A stretch of DNA of 64,000 nt from NCBI RefSeq assembly GCF_013365535.1, contig NZ_CP053590.1, forward strand, positions 5,136,501 to 5,200,500, given 5' to 3'. The stretch comes from Aquimarina sp. TRL1. GTDB taxonomy: Bacteria > Bacteroidota > Bacteroidia > Flavobacteriales > Flavobacteriaceae. Below the pieces are notes generated by a model. That model ran no database searches and was not told the DNA's origin. It was given only the letters and a program-made list of their open reading frames with translations. A program made the translations under genes and the position numbers. Shown in pieces: positions 27,204-37,527 of the stretch. The first letter of the stretch is position 1. The number at the start of each line of letters is the position of its first letter.

Positions 27204-27767
27204 ATGGATAAACTGGCAAAATACATTAAGGCACGCATTGATATTGATGACAATGTACTCAGCACCATTGTATCTTCGTTTGAGTCACGTACGATTGCTA
27301 AAGGAAAATTTGCAATCAAAAAAAATCAACTTGTAACTGATTATTACTTTATTCTTTCAGGAGGTTTACGCATGTATATCGTGCATAATGATATCGAATT
27401 AACTCGTTATTTTGCCTTTGAAGGGGAAATGATTGCCGATATTTCTAAAATTAAAGCCCGAGGCAGATCTAATACATATATTGAAGCAATTGAAAACACT
27501 GAATTGCTTACCATCAAGCACGAAAAAATGGAGCTGTTATACGAAACCTACCCTATATGGCAAAAATTTGGTCGATTGTTATGGGAAGAATCTTTTGCCA
27601 GTGTCCTCAACGGAGTTCATAACTTCCAAACATTATCCGCCAAAGAACGGTATCTCGACATTATGAAGAGATCAGATATTGTCAAACGCGTTCCTCTAAA
27701 AGACCTCTCTTCTTTTTTAGGGATCACTCCTTCTTCTCTGAGTCGAATACGAAAGGAAATCAAATAA
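27204..27767 (+). CDS. Crp/Fnr family transcriptional regulator
   Basis: The 187-residue protein has a cyclic-nucleotide-binding-like beta-roll (about residues 20-115, with YYFILSGGLRMYI and YFAFEGEMIADISKI) and a short C-terminal helix-turn-helix (YLDIMKRSDIVKRVPLKDLSSFLGITPSSLSRIRKEI). The final LGITPSSLSRIRKEI is the typical signature of the Bacteroidota Crp/Fnr group, which lacks iron-sulfur cysteines; no Cys cluster is seen here. The ligand and regulon are unknown. A second gene of the same type lies at 42832. Confidence 0.9.
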   Translation: MDKLAKYIKARIDIDDNVLSTIVSSFESRTIAKGKFAIKKNQLVTDYYFILSGGLRMYIVHNDIELTRYFAFEGEMIADISKIKARGRSNTYIEAIENTELLTIKHEKMELLYETYPIWQKFGRLLWEESFASVLNGVHNFQTLSAKERYLDIMKRSDIVKRVPLKDLSSFLGITPSSLSRIRKEIK

Positions 27768-27864
27768 GTATTTCTTGTCATTTGGCAATTTCACGAAGAG
27801 ATTTCCTGTTGATCTTTGGGTTTGAAAACACAAACAAACCTAAAAGTAAAAACGGGAAAAAATT

Positions 27865-28758
27865 ATGTTACAAAAATTCGGAATATACATTATTCTATTA
27901 CTCTGTATTAATTGCTATGCTCAGCAAAACAGAGATATGGTATCGACTACTTACCTAATGTCTCTCTCCAAAAAAAATTTTGATTACAACAGAAAACGAA
28001 TAAAAATAACACCTCCTCCAATTACGACTAAGAAATCACTATTTATCAATACTATCGGCATGGATATTCACGAGTTCACATACAATCAAGAACTTCCATT
28101 TTCTGAAGACCTGACAAGTATCTATACCATAAACCATAGCTTTCTTTTTAAGCACAGAATCACTCCTGCGTGGAGTTTTAATGTTTTTAGTCTAACTTCC
28201 TTACTTTCTAATAAACCCATAGCACATACCATTGACAACTTCTTATGGAATGGAGGACTTTTTGTAGAGCGTTCTTTTAGTAAAAACACTTTAAAAATCA
28301 GTGCTGGTGTCGGGTATTTCACCATGATAGGAGAATCCAGAATTACACCATTGTTAATGATTGAAAAGAAAATAGGTCGTATGTTCCTAGTACAGATAGG
28401 AATGCCTAAAACTCAGATTCAATATCAACCTCACAGAAACCATCTATTCAGTATCTCCGGAGAATTAAATGATTTTATGACCACGCTGTCTACCCCCGTT
28501 TCTCTTCATAGCGTTTCTTCTACCCAGGCAACAAAAGCTATTTTTACATCTGTATCAGCTGGAATCGGATATGCATTCTGGGCTAGCCGTTTTACGCGTT
28601 TATCAATTAAAGGGATGTATTCTGTATATGAAAATTATGAACTAATTGATGATGATAATAAAACCCTGTATGATTTTGACAGTCAAAACAGCTATTACCT
28701 CACAGTTGGTTTTCATATTGACATCACAAGAGGAAAAAGATCCTCTTCTATAAAATAA
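27865..28758 (+). CDS. outer-membrane-type protein, DUF6268-like
   Basis: A signal peptide (MLQKFGIYIILLLCINCYAQ) leads into a 278-residue part made of alternating beta strands with aromatic ends: KSLFINTIGMDIHEFTY, IYTINHSFLFKHRITPAWSFNVF, WNGGLFVERSF, NTLKISAGVGYFTMIGESRITPLLMIEKKIG, and a terminal LTVGFHIDI strand. This is the organisation of a small beta-barrel in the DUF6268 group. No function is known. It follows the Crp/Fnr gene on the same strand by about 97 bp. Confidence 0.75.
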   Translation: MLQKFGIYIILLLCINCYAQQNRDMVSTTYLMSLSKKNFDYNRKRIKITPPPITTKKSLFINTIGMDIHEFTYNQELPFSEDLTSIYTINHSFLFKHRITPAWSFNVFSLTSLLSNKPIAHTIDNFLWNGGLFVERSFSKNTLKISAGVGYFTMIGESRITPLLMIEKKIGRMFLVQIGMPKTQIQYQPHRNHLFSISGELNDFMTTLSTPVSLHSVSSTQATKAIFTSVSAGIGYAFWASRFTRLSIKGMYSVYENYELIDDDNKTLYDFDSQNSYYLTVGFHIDITRGKRSSSIK

Positions 28759-28871
28759 CGCTCTAATCTACCTTACAAATAAGCTCCTAAAAAAACAGCT
28801 TCAAATGTTTATTTGTAGGAATATCTCTTACCATATTACAAAAAAGAACTGTATTCATGATTTTTATTAGC

Positions 28872-28915
28872 AAAAACAAGACTTGATAGCTCCTCCCTTA
28901 TCAGGTCTTGTTTTT
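28872..28915. terminator. terminator in the 28759-29291 spacer
   Basis: A 17-bp stem (28872-28888 with 28899-28915, one G-T pair) ends in T residues and has A residues upstream. The remaining 370 bp up to the methyltransferase-like gene are AT-rich with no supported gene. Confidence 0.8.
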
Positions 28916-29291
28916 ACAGATTATTCAATTATTTCATTTATTTTTATCAAATTCCTTTTTTTTTACTCCTATACAAAACATAATCAGTTTTATTTATGGT
29001 AAAATTGATAAAAACAATAACGAAACACTAAAAATAATCGTCATATGTTGTTACATTGGAAATATAATCTTAAAATTTCTACCCGTATGACACAATTTTT
29101 ACACGCTCCACCAGAGAACCTTTTCTTCTTTATTTCTACTAAAAAAGCAACCCCATTTATTTAGTTTTTCAGATATAGCATACAGTTCAATAGTTCGTAT
29201 GTTATCAATTGACATAAGAATGCTATTCCATGAATACGCATTTGTCTTTCAGGTACTACCAAATGCCTCTTAAAACCATAGAAATAATTAC

Positions 29292-29933
29292 ATGAAAAAA
29301 TTACTGAGCTACGTATGGCCTTTGACCAGGACCATCGACTCTACTATTAACGGACCCCTTGAACTCACCTGGATTAATGGAAAAAAAGTACTCGATAGTA
29401 AAAATGCCAATTACTCTTATGGCACACTACAAAAGTTACTAACCTACGGATTGTCTAAAATTGAGATCCCACCTACAGCTACCATCCTCTTATTAGGTCT
29501 TGGAGGCGGTAGTATTATTAATCCTTTGCGAAAGCGATTCCAACACAAAGGAAAAATAACCGCTATAGAAATCGACCCTGTTGTTATTGAAATTGCAAAA
29601 GAAGAGTTCTTTATAGATGAATCAAAAAATTTACAAATTGTATGTCAGGATGCTTCTCATTTTGTGTACAAATGTGTTCATCATTACGACATTATTATTG
29701 TCGATTTATTTATAGATAACAAAGTACCAGAAGAATACTATTCTGTTATTTTTTGGAGAAACTTACTACGACTTTTAAATAAAAATGGTAAAGTCGTATT
29801 TAATGCAGGAATTCACGTAAAGAATTACAAGCAAATAGATCAACTTATCCAAACGCTCTCCGATACAATTACTTTTGAACAATATCACGATGTAGAAGGA
29901 GCCAATACATTACTTATCGGTTCCTACATATAA
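29292..29933 (+). CDS. spermidine-synthase-like class I methyltransferase fold protein
   Basis: The 213 residues include a SAM or decarboxylated-SAM binding motif ILLLGLGGGSIINPLRK near residues 65-81, the acidic motif ITAIEIDPVVIEIAKEEFF near 93-111, LQIVCQDASHFVY near 117-129, and DIIIVDLFIDNKVPEEYYS near 136-154. This is the SpeE-like arrangement, but the protein is shorter than a true spermidine synthase and lacks the N-terminal beta domain, so its aminopropyltransferase activity is doubtful. It is monocistronic with a terminator downstream. Confidence 0.8.
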   Translation: MKKLLSYVWPLTRTIDSTINGPLELTWINGKKVLDSKNANYSYGTLQKLLTYGLSKIEIPPTATILLLGLGGGSIINPLRKRFQHKGKITAIEIDPVVIEIAKEEFFIDESKNLQIVCQDASHFVYKCVHHYDIIIVDLFIDNKVPEEYYSVIFWRNLLRLLNKNGKVVFNAGIHVKNYKQIDQLIQTLSDTITFEQYHDVEGANTLLIGSYI

Positions 29934-29967
29934 TACATATATCAGGATATGTATTGAACTCAAAAGA

Positions 29968-29990
29968 AAAGCCGACTAAAGGTCGGCTTT
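29968..29990. terminator. bidirectional terminator
   Basis: A 9-bp GC-rich stem (29968-29976 with 29982-29990) with a 5-nt loop sits between two convergent genes, with A residues on the left and an AT-rich right side. Confidence 0.75.
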
Positions 29991-30013
29991 ATCGTATTGT
30001 TTGTTATATTGGT

Positions 30014-30352
30014 CTATCCGATAATATTCAGTGACAACGGATAAGATGGCTGTTGCCCATTACTCGCTCTAACAGCATTGACAATAGGATATATAAGGTA
30101 TATTACTCCTAATACAATCAACCCTACAATCCCTAGTCCGAATAACAAAATTAACGGGATACAAATAATCATATAAATCAGCATGCTGATCTGAAAATTA
30201 ATAATCGATTTTCCATGTGCATCCATTTGATCAATTCTGTCTTTTTGGGTTAACCAAATAATCAGAGGCACTATAAATCCTCCAAAACCTGTGATGACAT
30301 CCAATAACTGTGATAGATGTGCCAGAACGAGAACACTGCTGTCTTTTTTCAT
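30014..30352 (-). CDS. DUF4870 small membrane protein
   Basis: The 112-residue integral membrane protein fits DUF4870: SVLVLAHLSQLLDVITGFGGFIVPLIIWLTQK near residues 5-36, a conserved DAHGKSIINFQIS loop near 43-55, two further hydrophobic segments (LIYMIICIPLILLFG and IVGLIVLGVIYLIYPI) and NAVRASNGQQPSYPLS at the end. The function is unknown; the family is widespread in Firmicutes and Bacteroidota. It is flanked by the terminator at 29968-29990 on its 3' side. Confidence 0.9.
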   Translation of the reverse strand: MKKDSSVLVLAHLSQLLDVITGFGGFIVPLIIWLTQKDRIDQMDAHGKSIINFQISMLIYMIICIPLILLFGLGIVGLIVLGVIYLIYPIVNAVRASNGQQPSYPLSLNIIG

Positions 30353-30510
30353 AATATAGTAGTTTTTTGATTGATGATTGATTTATATATGCTAATAAAA
30401 TTAGCAACATTGTATTAATATGACGAAAAGAATTGCATTTTGTTACATTTTTTTATTTAAAAACATCTCAGATGTTTCCATATGATCAGAAAGAAAAAGT
30501 TATATATCAA

Positions 30511-30540
30511 AAAAGCTACTAACTGAGGTTAGTAGCTTTT
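30511..30540. terminator. terminator downstream of gltBD
   Basis: A perfect 13-bp stem (30511-30523 with 30528-30540), TGAG loop, A run on one side and T run on the other. It is 174 bp after the gltD stop codon on the minus strand. The rest of 30353-30713 is AT-rich without a gene. Confidence 0.8.
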
Positions 30541-30713
30541 CATTTATAAAACAAACAACAATAAAAGTTTATCTAACTCACTCAAACAAACTTTACTCTT
30601 CAATATTTTATTCACCTAATAATCAGTATTAAAAGGCATTGAGGTTTCCCTCTAAATTATAATTCATTTTTCTACACCCCTTCATCTTACATTTACTCAG
30701 AGGTTGTTTATTT

Positions 30714-32177
30714 TTATACTCTAGGCAGATCTCCTTCTCCTTTTAATGGTAAATCCGAACTCCCCATAAGATAGGTATCTACGTAATGAGCTGCCTGTCT
30801 CCCTTCTGCGATTGCCCAGACAATTAACGATTGTCCTCGTCTGCTATCTCCTGCAGCAAAAACACCTTTGACATTAGTAGCATACGAACCGGTTTCTGCC
30901 TGTATATTGGTTCTGGCATCCATATCGACTCCTAACTGCTCTGCAATAGTTGTTTCGGAACCAGTAAACCCTAAAGCGAGTAATGCCAGATCACACTTCC
31001 ATTCTTTTTCTGTTCCTGGTACTTCTTTCAGGTTAAAGCGTCCATTTTCTTTTACCCATTCTACTTCTACTGTAATCAACCCAACCAGATTCCCCTCATC
31101 ATCTCCTATAAATTCTTTCGTAGAAATACTCCATCTTCGTTCTGCTCCTTCTTGATGAGATGAGCTTGTCCGTAAACGCATCGGCCAAAAGGGCCAAGGT
31201 TGATGTGCTGGCCGTTCTATAGTACCTTTACCCATAATCTCAAAATTAGTTACAGAGGTCGCTCCGTGCCTAACCGAAGTTCCAATACAATCTGATCCTG
31301 TATCTCCTCCTCCTATCACAATAACATCCTTATCCGTTGCCAGAATCTCTTCTCCTAATTCTTTGATACCGTCTACTCTTTTATTGTTTTGTTTCAGGAA
31401 ATCCATTGCCTGAACAACACCATTGAGCGTTCCTCCTTTTACTGGTAAACTTCTTCTGACAGTTGCTCCTGTACATAAAACCACTGCATCGAATTCACTC
31501 TTCAATGTTTCTGCAGTAATATCTTTTCCTATCCAGGTATTCGGTTTGAAAATAACTCCTTCTTCTTCCAATACCTCCAAACGGCGATCAATTACTTGTT
31601 TTTCCATTTTAAAATCAGGAATCCCATAACGTAATAACCCACCTAGTTTTTCATCTCTTTCAAAAATAGTAACCCAATGCCCTGCTCTGTTTAGTTGTTG
31701 TGCAGCTGCTAATCCTGAGGGTCCTGACCCTACTACCGCCACTGTTTTCCCTGTTCGAACAGCAGGTGGTTTAGCCTTAATCCATCCGTTCTTAAATGCC
31801 TGCTCTACAATATTTTTTTCTATATTCTCTATGGTTATCGGGTTTTGATTGATTCCCATAACACATGCCTCTTCACAAGGTGCCGGGCATAGCCTTCCTG
31901 TAAACTCAGGGAAATTATTCGTGGAATGAAGTATTCTTGCTGCTTTTTCCCATTTCCCTCTATATACAGCATCATTAAAATCAGGGATTAGGTTCCCGAG
32001 AGGACAACCACTATGGCAAAATGGTATTCCACAATCCATGCATCTGGCGCCTTGATTTTTTAATGCTTTTTTTTCTAAAGGAATTGTAAACTCCTTATAA
32101 TTTTTAATACGATCTTTAACAGGCTGATACTGTTCAATCTCTCTTTCAAATTCTAAAAATCCAGTGGTCTTTCCCAT
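30714..32177 (-). CDS. gltD: glutamate synthase small subunit
   Basis: GltD passes electrons from NADPH to the large subunit. The 487 residues begin with MGKTTGFLEFERE and contain the N-terminal iron-sulfur ligands ARCMDCGIPFCHSGCPLGN near residues 44-62 and LCPAPCEEACVMG near 95-107, an FAD-binding GSGPSGLAAAQQLNRAGH near 150-167, an NADPH-binding VIVIGGGDTGSDCIG near 286-300, and a closing GVFAAGDSRRGQSLIVWAIAEGRQAA. It starts 12 bp after gltB ends on the same strand, a conventional gltBD operon. Confidence 0.97.
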   Translation of the reverse strand: MGKTTGFLEFEREIEQYQPVKDRIKNYKEFTIPLEKKALKNQGARCMDCGIPFCHSGCPLGNLIPDFNDAVYRGKWEKAARILHSTNNFPEFTGRLCPAPCEEACVMGINQNPITIENIEKNIVEQAFKNGWIKAKPPAVRTGKTVAVVGSGPSGLAAAQQLNRAGHWVTIFERDEKLGGLLRYGIPDFKMEKQVIDRRLEVLEEEGVIFKPNTWIGKDITAETLKSEFDAVVLCTGATVRRSLPVKGGTLNGVVQAMDFLKQNNKRVDGIKELGEEILATDKDVIVIGGGDTGSDCIGTSVRHGATSVTNFEIMGKGTIERPAHQPWPFWPMRLRTSSSHQEGAERRWSISTKEFIGDDEGNLVGLITVEVEWVKENGRFNLKEVPGTEKEWKCDLALLALGFTGSETTIAEQLGVDMDARTNIQAETGSYATNVKGVFAAGDSRRGQSLIVWAIAEGRQAAHYVDTYLMGSSDLPLKGEGDLPRV

Positions 32178-32189
32178 ATCAATATCGTT

Positions 32190-35100
32190 TTATGCTTCTT
32201 GAGCGGCTAATTTCTCTTCTTCTAATCGTTTTAAGGCTTGTTTATACTCTTCTGGGAATATCTTGATAAATTTAGATAATGCTGTTTCCCAGTTTTCTAA
32301 AATGCGCTGAGCCAATGGACTTAACGTCGCATTATAATGGTTTTCTATAAGTGCTTTTAGTTCCTTCTTATCTTCATACAATGTTACTTCTTCCAGGTTT
32401 AATGATTCTTTATTACAGTTTTTCTCAAAAGTACCTTTGTCATCATATATATAGGCTATTCCTCCTGACATTCCTGCTCCAAAATTCCTACCTACTTCTC
32501 CCAGAATAACAGCAACTCCTCCGGTCATATACTCACATCCGTGATCTCCTATTCCTTCTACAACTGCCGTTGCCCCTGAATTTCTGACACAAAAACGCTC
32601 TCCTGCTTTTCCATTAATATATACTTCTCCTGCTGTCGCTCCATACAATGTTACATTTCCTGTAATAACATTATCCTCCGGAACAATGGTTGCTTCCTGG
32701 GGTACTTTGATCACCAGTTTTGCTCCTGATAACCCTTTTCCTAAATAGTCATTTGTATTCCCGTTCACTACCATAGTCAAACCTCTGGTGGCAAATGCTC
32801 CAAAACTTTGTCCTGCTGCCCCTGTAAAATTCAATCGCAACGTATTTTCTGGTAATCCCTGCGCTCCGTAGATCTTGGAGATCTCATTACTAAGAATAGC
32901 CCCTACTGCTCTATCTGTATTGACAATATCAAAATCCAATACAGTTTTTTCTTTTCTAAACAGTGCGGGATGCGCCTGTTTTACTATTTCAAAATCGATT
33001 GACTTTTCTAAACAGTGATCTTGTTTTTCTGTATTGTATAATTTAACCCCTTCTTCAACGGGTACTTGATGTAGTATTGGACTAATGTCTACTCCTGCTG
33101 CCTTATAGTGATCTATCGCTTTTTTATGGTTTAATTTCTGCACCTGCCCCACCATTTCATTCACTGTTCTAAACCCGAGTTGTGCCATGATCTCTCGTAA
33201 TTCCTGTGCTATGAAATACATATAATTAACCACATGCTCTGGTTTTCCTTTGAATCGTTTACGGAGTTCAGGGTTCTGAGTTGCAATCCCTACAGGACAT
33301 GTATTGAGATGACATACTCGCATCATTACACAACCAGAAGCTACCAGAGGAGCTGTTGCAAAACCGAATTCTTCTGCTCCTAATAAGCAAGCAATCGCTA
33401 CATCTCTTCCTGTTTTTAACTGCCCGTCACATTCTAATACAATTCTATTTCTCAGGTTATTTCCTACCAATGTTTGCTGGGCTTCTGCTATTCCCAGCTC
33501 CCAGGGAAGTCCTGCATGTTTTAACGATGTCAAAGGGGATGCCCCTGTACCTCCATCAAAACCGGAAACCAATACGACATCAGCTTTTGCTTTTGCTACA
33601 CCCGCCGCAACTGTTCCTACTCCTACTTCTGATACCAGCTTTACATTAATTCTGGCATCTCTGTTAGCAGACTTCAAATCGTAAATCAACTGTGATAAAT
33701 CTTCTATAGAATAAATATCGTGATGTGGTGGTGGAGAAATCAACCCTACATAAGGAGTTGAATTCCTTGTTTTTGCGATTTCGGGATTCACTTTAGGTCC
33801 TGGTAATTGTCCTCCTTCTCCTGGTTTGGCTCCCTGTGCCATCTTTATCTGAATCTCTGCTGCACTGGTGAGATAGTTTGAAGAAACTCCAAATCTCCCC
33901 GATGCTACTTGCTTAATTGCACTGTTTTTCCAATCGCCATTTACATCTTTATAGAATCGCAACGGATTTTCTCCTCCTTCTCCTGAATTACTTTTCCCTC
34001 CAATTCGATTCATCGCTACTGCCAAGTTCTCATGCGCTTCTTTGCTAATAGATCCATATGACATAGCTCCTGTTTTAAACCTCTTGACAATTTCTGTCCA
34101 GGGTTCTACTTCTTCCAGAGGAATAGGATCATAATTAGAAAACTCTAATAACCCCCTAATAGTCATTAGGTTTTTAGACTGTTCATTAATCAGTTCTGAA
34201 TATTCTTTATATGTTTTCGGATCATTATCTCGTACTGACTTCTGTAACTTTGCTACCGACAACGGATTAAACTGATGTTTTTCCCCATTTCTTCTCCAGC
34301 GATACTGTCCTCCTATTTCCAAGTCTAAATCCCCTTCTATATCATTAGCCATATAGGCTCTTTCGTGTCTTTTTGAAATTTCTTTTTCTAATTCATATAA
34401 GCCCACTCCTTCTATCCTGGTTACGGTATTCGGGAAATATGTATTAACGACCTTGGAACTAATTCCTATACACTCGAATAATTGAGACCCTCTATAAGAA
34501 TTCAAGGTAGAAATCCCTATTTTATTCATGACTTTAAGTACTCCTTTCCCAACAGCTTTGTTATAATTGTATACTGCCTGTTCGAAAGAAAGTTCTGATA
34601 TATTGTGTTCTTCTATTTGTTCTTTTATGATCTCATTAACCATATATGGATTAATTGCACTTGCTCCATATCCAAACAACAATGCAAAATGGTGTACTTC
34701 TCTAGGCTCTGCTGATTCGATAATAATACTTGCCTTAGAACTCTTTTTTAATCGTTGCAGCCCGCTATTGATAAAAGAACAGGCTAACAATGCTGGAATT
34801 GGCGCCCGATGCTTACTGACATTTCTATCTGAAAGAATAATAATATTTGTTCCTTCATCTATTGCTTCTGATGCCTTTTGAAGCATCGCTTCCAGAGCAT
34901 CCTCTAATCCATTCAATCCTCTGTTTATATTATATAACATTGGAACTGAAGTGGCTTTGAATCCTTTATCTGAATAGGTTTTAATTTTATCCAGATCTTC
35001 TTTGGAAATTACCGGGTTTTGTATTTTTAATTTATTACAATGTCTTTCGACTACATCAAAGATATTATGACTTGCCCCTAAAGAAAGACTGATATCTGTA

Positions 35101-36695
35101 ATCATTTCTTCTCTAATCCCATCTAATGGCGGGTTAGTTACCTGTGCGAACAACTGCTTGAAATAGTTATAAATCAGTTGTGGTTTTTCGGATAAAATTG
35201 CAATAGGTGTATCCGATCCCATAGAACCGATCGGTTCCTTAGCTAATTGTCCCATCGGGATGATAATCGTATCGATATCTTCTTGTGTATACCCGAATAA
35301 TTCTTTTCTTTTAGCGACGGATTCTTCTCCTAAAAACAATGGACAGTCATTATAAGGAATATCTTTGAGATGTACCATATTAGTAGCAATCCATTCTCTA
35401 TAAGGATGTCTGGCAGCTATTTCTTCTTTGACTTCTTCATCATTTACAATTCTTCCTTCATCCATATTCACCAAAAACATCTTTCCGGGTTCTAATCGCC
35501 CGTGGTATGCTATATTTGATGGTTGTACCTCTACAACTCCTGTTTCTGATGACATAATTACATACCCATCTTTGGTCACTGTATATCTAGAAGGTCTCAA
35601 ACCATTTCTATCCAATACAGCTCCTATATAATTTCCATCTGTAAATGGAATAGATGCAGGACCATCCCATGGTTCCATCGTACAGGAGTTATATTCATAA
35701 AAAGCTTTTTTGGTATCGGACATTTCTTCATTTTTCTCCCAGGCTTCCGGGACCATCATCATCATTACCTCTGGAAGGGATCTTCCTGTCATTACCAGAA
35801 GTTCTACCACCATATCCATCGAAGCAGAATCTGATTTCCCAGGAAGTACCACAGGCAAAATATTCTTTATTTCATCACCAAACCATTCTGACTGCAATAA
35901 CTCTTCTCTCGATCTCATCCTGGAGACGTTTCCTCTTAAGGTATTAATCTCTCCATTATGGCACATGTAACGAAAGGGTTGTGCCAAATCCCAGGTAGGA
36001 AATGTATTCGTAGAAAATCGTTGATGTACCAATGCCAGACGAGTTACTACCATTGGATCTAACAAGTCCTTATAATATAACTTAATATCTTCCGGCATTA
36101 ACAGTCCTTTAAATATCATCGTTTTTGTAGACATACTAGGGATATAAAAGAACTTACTTTCCGACAGTCTAGAATTAAAGATGGTATGTTCTGAAACTTT
36201 TCTAGCGATAAAGAGTTTCAGGTTAAAATCAAAATAGCTTTGGTCTTCGGTTTCTTTTCCTATAAATATCTGACTAATAAAAGGCTCTGTTTTCTCGGCA
36301 ATCTCTCCCAGGTGCTCAGCTCCTACCGGAACATCTCTCCACCCTAATAAGGTCAGCCCTTGCTCTTTTATGTTTTTTTCTAAAGTATCAATACAAAACT
36401 GTCGTTGATTCTCTTTTTTTGGTAAAAACACATTACTAACGGCATATTCTCCTGAAGCAGGCAAGTTGAAAGTACAATGTTTTACAAAGAAATCATGGGG
36501 AATGTCGATCAATATCCCAGCTCCATCTCCTGTTTTCCCATCAGCACTTACAGCACCTCTATGTTCTAACTTTTCGAGAATTTCCAGAGCTTTATGAATG
36601 ATATCATTCGATTTTTTACCTTCTAAACTACATATGAATCCGGCACCACAAGCGTCGTGTTCGAATTCTGGCAAATACATTCCTTGTTTCTTCAT
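32190..36695 (-). CDS. gltB: glutamate synthase large subunit
   Basis: The 1501-residue protein is a full-length GOGAT large subunit, making two glutamates from glutamine and 2-oxoglutarate. The N-terminal glutaminase has its catalytic cysteine at residue 16 ([11 protein letters not shown]), so a 15-residue propeptide is expected to be removed. The FMN-binding synthase domain contains [10 protein letters not shown] and [11 protein letters not shown] near the middle, then the iron-sulfur cysteines [19 protein letters not shown], and the C-terminal beta-helix with repeated G-x-x-G-x motifs ([26 protein letters not shown]). It lies upstream of gltD and diverges from glnB-amt over about 450 bp. 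Confidence 0.97.
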   Translation of the reverse strand: MKKQGMYLPEFEHDACGAGFICSLEGKKSNDIIHKALEILEKLEHRGAVSADGKTGDGAGILIDIPHDFFVKHCTFNLPASGEYAVSNVFLPKKENQRQFCIDTLEKNIKEQGLTLLGWRDVPVGAEHLGEIAEKTEPFISQIFIGKETEDQSYFDFNLKLFIARKVSEHTIFNSRLSESKFFYIPSMSTKTMIFKGLLMPEDIKLYYKDLLDPMVVTRLALVHQRFSTNTFPTWDLAQPFRYMCHNGEINTLRGNVSRMRSREELLQSEWFGDEIKNILPVVLPGKSDSASMDMVVELLVMTGRSLPEVMMMMVPEAWEKNEEMSDTKKAFYEYNSCTMEPWDGPASIPFTDGNYIGAVLDRNGLRPSRYTVTKDGYVIMSSETGVVEVQPSNIAYHGRLEPGKMFLVNMDEGRIVNDEEVKEEIAARHPYREWIATNMVHLKDIPYNDCPLFLGEESVAKRKELFGYTQEDIDTIIIPMGQLAKEPIGSMGSDTPIAILSEKPQLIYNYFKQLFAQVTNPPLDGIREEMITDISLSLGASHNIFDVVERHCNKLKIQNPVISKEDLDKIKTYSDKGFKATSVPMLYNINRGLNGLEDALEAMLQKASEAIDEGTNIIILSDRNVSKHRAPIPALLACSFINSGLQRLKKSSKASIIIESAEPREVHHFALLFGYGASAINPYMVNEIIKEQIEEHNISELSFEQAVYNYNKAVGKGVLKVMNKIGISTLNSYRGSQLFECIGISSKVVNTYFPNTVTRIEGVGLYELEKEISKRHERAYMANDIEGDLDLEIGGQYRWRRNGEKHQFNPLSVAKLQKSVRDNDPKTYKEYSELINEQSKNLMTIRGLLEFSNYDPIPLEEVEPWTEIVKRFKTGAMSYGSISKEAHENLAVAMNRIGGKSNSGEGGENPLRFYKDVNGDWKNSAIKQVASGRFGVSSNYLTSAAEIQIKMAQGAKPGEGGQLPGPKVNPEIAKTRNSTPYVGLISPPPHHDIYSIEDLSQLIYDLKSANRDARINVKLVSEVGVGTVAAGVAKAKADVVLVSGFDGGTGASPLTSLKHAGLPWELGIAEAQQTLVGNNLRNRIVLECDGQLKTGRDVAIACLLGAEEFGFATAPLVASGCVMMRVCHLNTCPVGIATQNPELRKRFKGKPEHVVNYMYFIAQELREIMAQLGFRTVNEMVGQVQKLNHKKAIDHYKAAGVDISPILHQVPVEEGVKLYNTEKQDHCLEKSIDFEIVKQAHPALFRKEKTVLDFDIVNTDRAVGAILSNEISKIYGAQGLPENTLRLNFTGAAGQSFGAFATRGLTMVVNGNTNDYLGKGLSGAKLVIKVPQEATIVPEDNVITGNVTLYGATAGEVYINGKAGERFCVRNSGATAVVEGIGDHGCEYMTGGVAVILGEVGRNFGAGMSGGIAYIYDDKGTFEKNCNKESLNLEEVTLYEDKKELKALIENHYNATLSPLAQRILENWETALSKFIKIFPEEYKQALKRLEEEKLAAQEA

Positions 36696-36868
36696 AATTT
36701 TCCGTTAAAAATGGTTTCAGGTCGATGAAATTAACAAAACCTTAATGAAGGAAAAAGAAAATGAAACCAATCGGGATCACTTTTCTGAGCTCCGTAAAAA
36801 AAACATATTTAGAATAAAATAATCCCAAAATAAAGTCTTCTTATTACGAATTCCATAATGGGTTTTTC

Positions 36869-36883
36869 TTAGAATAATTCTAA
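36869..36883. promoter_or_regulatory. 15-bp palindrome in the gltB / glnB divergent promoter region
   Basis: TTAGAAT-A-ATTCTAA is a perfect palindrome about 175 bp upstream of gltB and 260 bp upstream of glnB. A related half (AATTCT) recurs 11 bp later. The 36696-37142 spacer is otherwise AT-rich without a gene. A dimeric regulator site controlling nitrogen assimilation is an inference. Confidence 0.4.
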
Positions 36884-37142
36884 ATAAGATAATTCTCCAG
36901 AGCCACCACATATTTCTTATTATCAACTTATTACAACGAAAACGATTTCGAAAAAACAGCACAAATAGCAGCTATACATTGCATTTTTATCATTTTTGAC
37001 GAAAAATAAAGGACACCCCTAAAAATAATAGAGTTAAAATTAATAAATACATAAAAATAAACACCAATACCCTATTTTAAACATACTTAATATTAATATT
37101 TTATACATTTACCATGATTTTAACATTAAAAATCAAAATATC

Positions 37143-37478
37143 ATGAAAAAAATTGAAGCTATTATCAGACGGTCTAAATATCGTATCGTAAAAGAGGCTT
37201 TACATCAACAGGGAATTTCTTTTTTTTCTTATTGGGATGTCACAGGTGTAGGCAATGAACAAAAAGGGAGTGTCTACAGAGGGGTATCCTATAGTACTTC
37301 TGATATACAACGTAGATACCTTTCTATAGTTGTTAATGACGAGTATGAACAGATTGCCATTAATGCTATTCTTACAGCAGCCAAAACAGGAGAGGTTGGT
37401 GACGGGAAAATTTTTGTTTCAGATATCAAAGAAGCCTATCGTATCAGAACATCCGAACAAGGAAACGCTACCATATAA
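37143..37478 (+). CDS. glnB: PII nitrogen regulatory protein
   Basis: The 111-residue PII protein starts MKKIEAIIRRSKYRIVKEAL. Its T-loop region YRGVSYSTSDIQRR at about residues 45-58 places Tyr50 at the uridylylation position of E. coli PII, but adjacent residues differ from the usual sequence. The second conserved part is GEVGDGKIFVSDIKEAYRIRT near 84-104. PII binds ATP/ADP and 2-oxoglutarate and blocks the Amt channel when nitrogen is plentiful. It is followed by amt after 49 bp, so this is a glnK-type arrangement. Confidence 0.93.
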   Translation: MKKIEAIIRRSKYRIVKEALHQQGISFFSYWDVTGVGNEQKGSVYRGVSYSTSDIQRRYLSIVVNDEYEQIAINAILTAAKTGEVGDGKIFVSDIKEAYRIRTSEQGNATI

Positions 37479-37527
37479 TATTATTCTAAACAAATTTATA
37501 AACGACTACTACATTTATTATATCACT

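Noticed and set aside
28908..29090. 60-codon frame after the DUF6268-like gene
   Set aside because: It begins inside a terminator stem and is Phe/Ile-rich by base composition; no domain.
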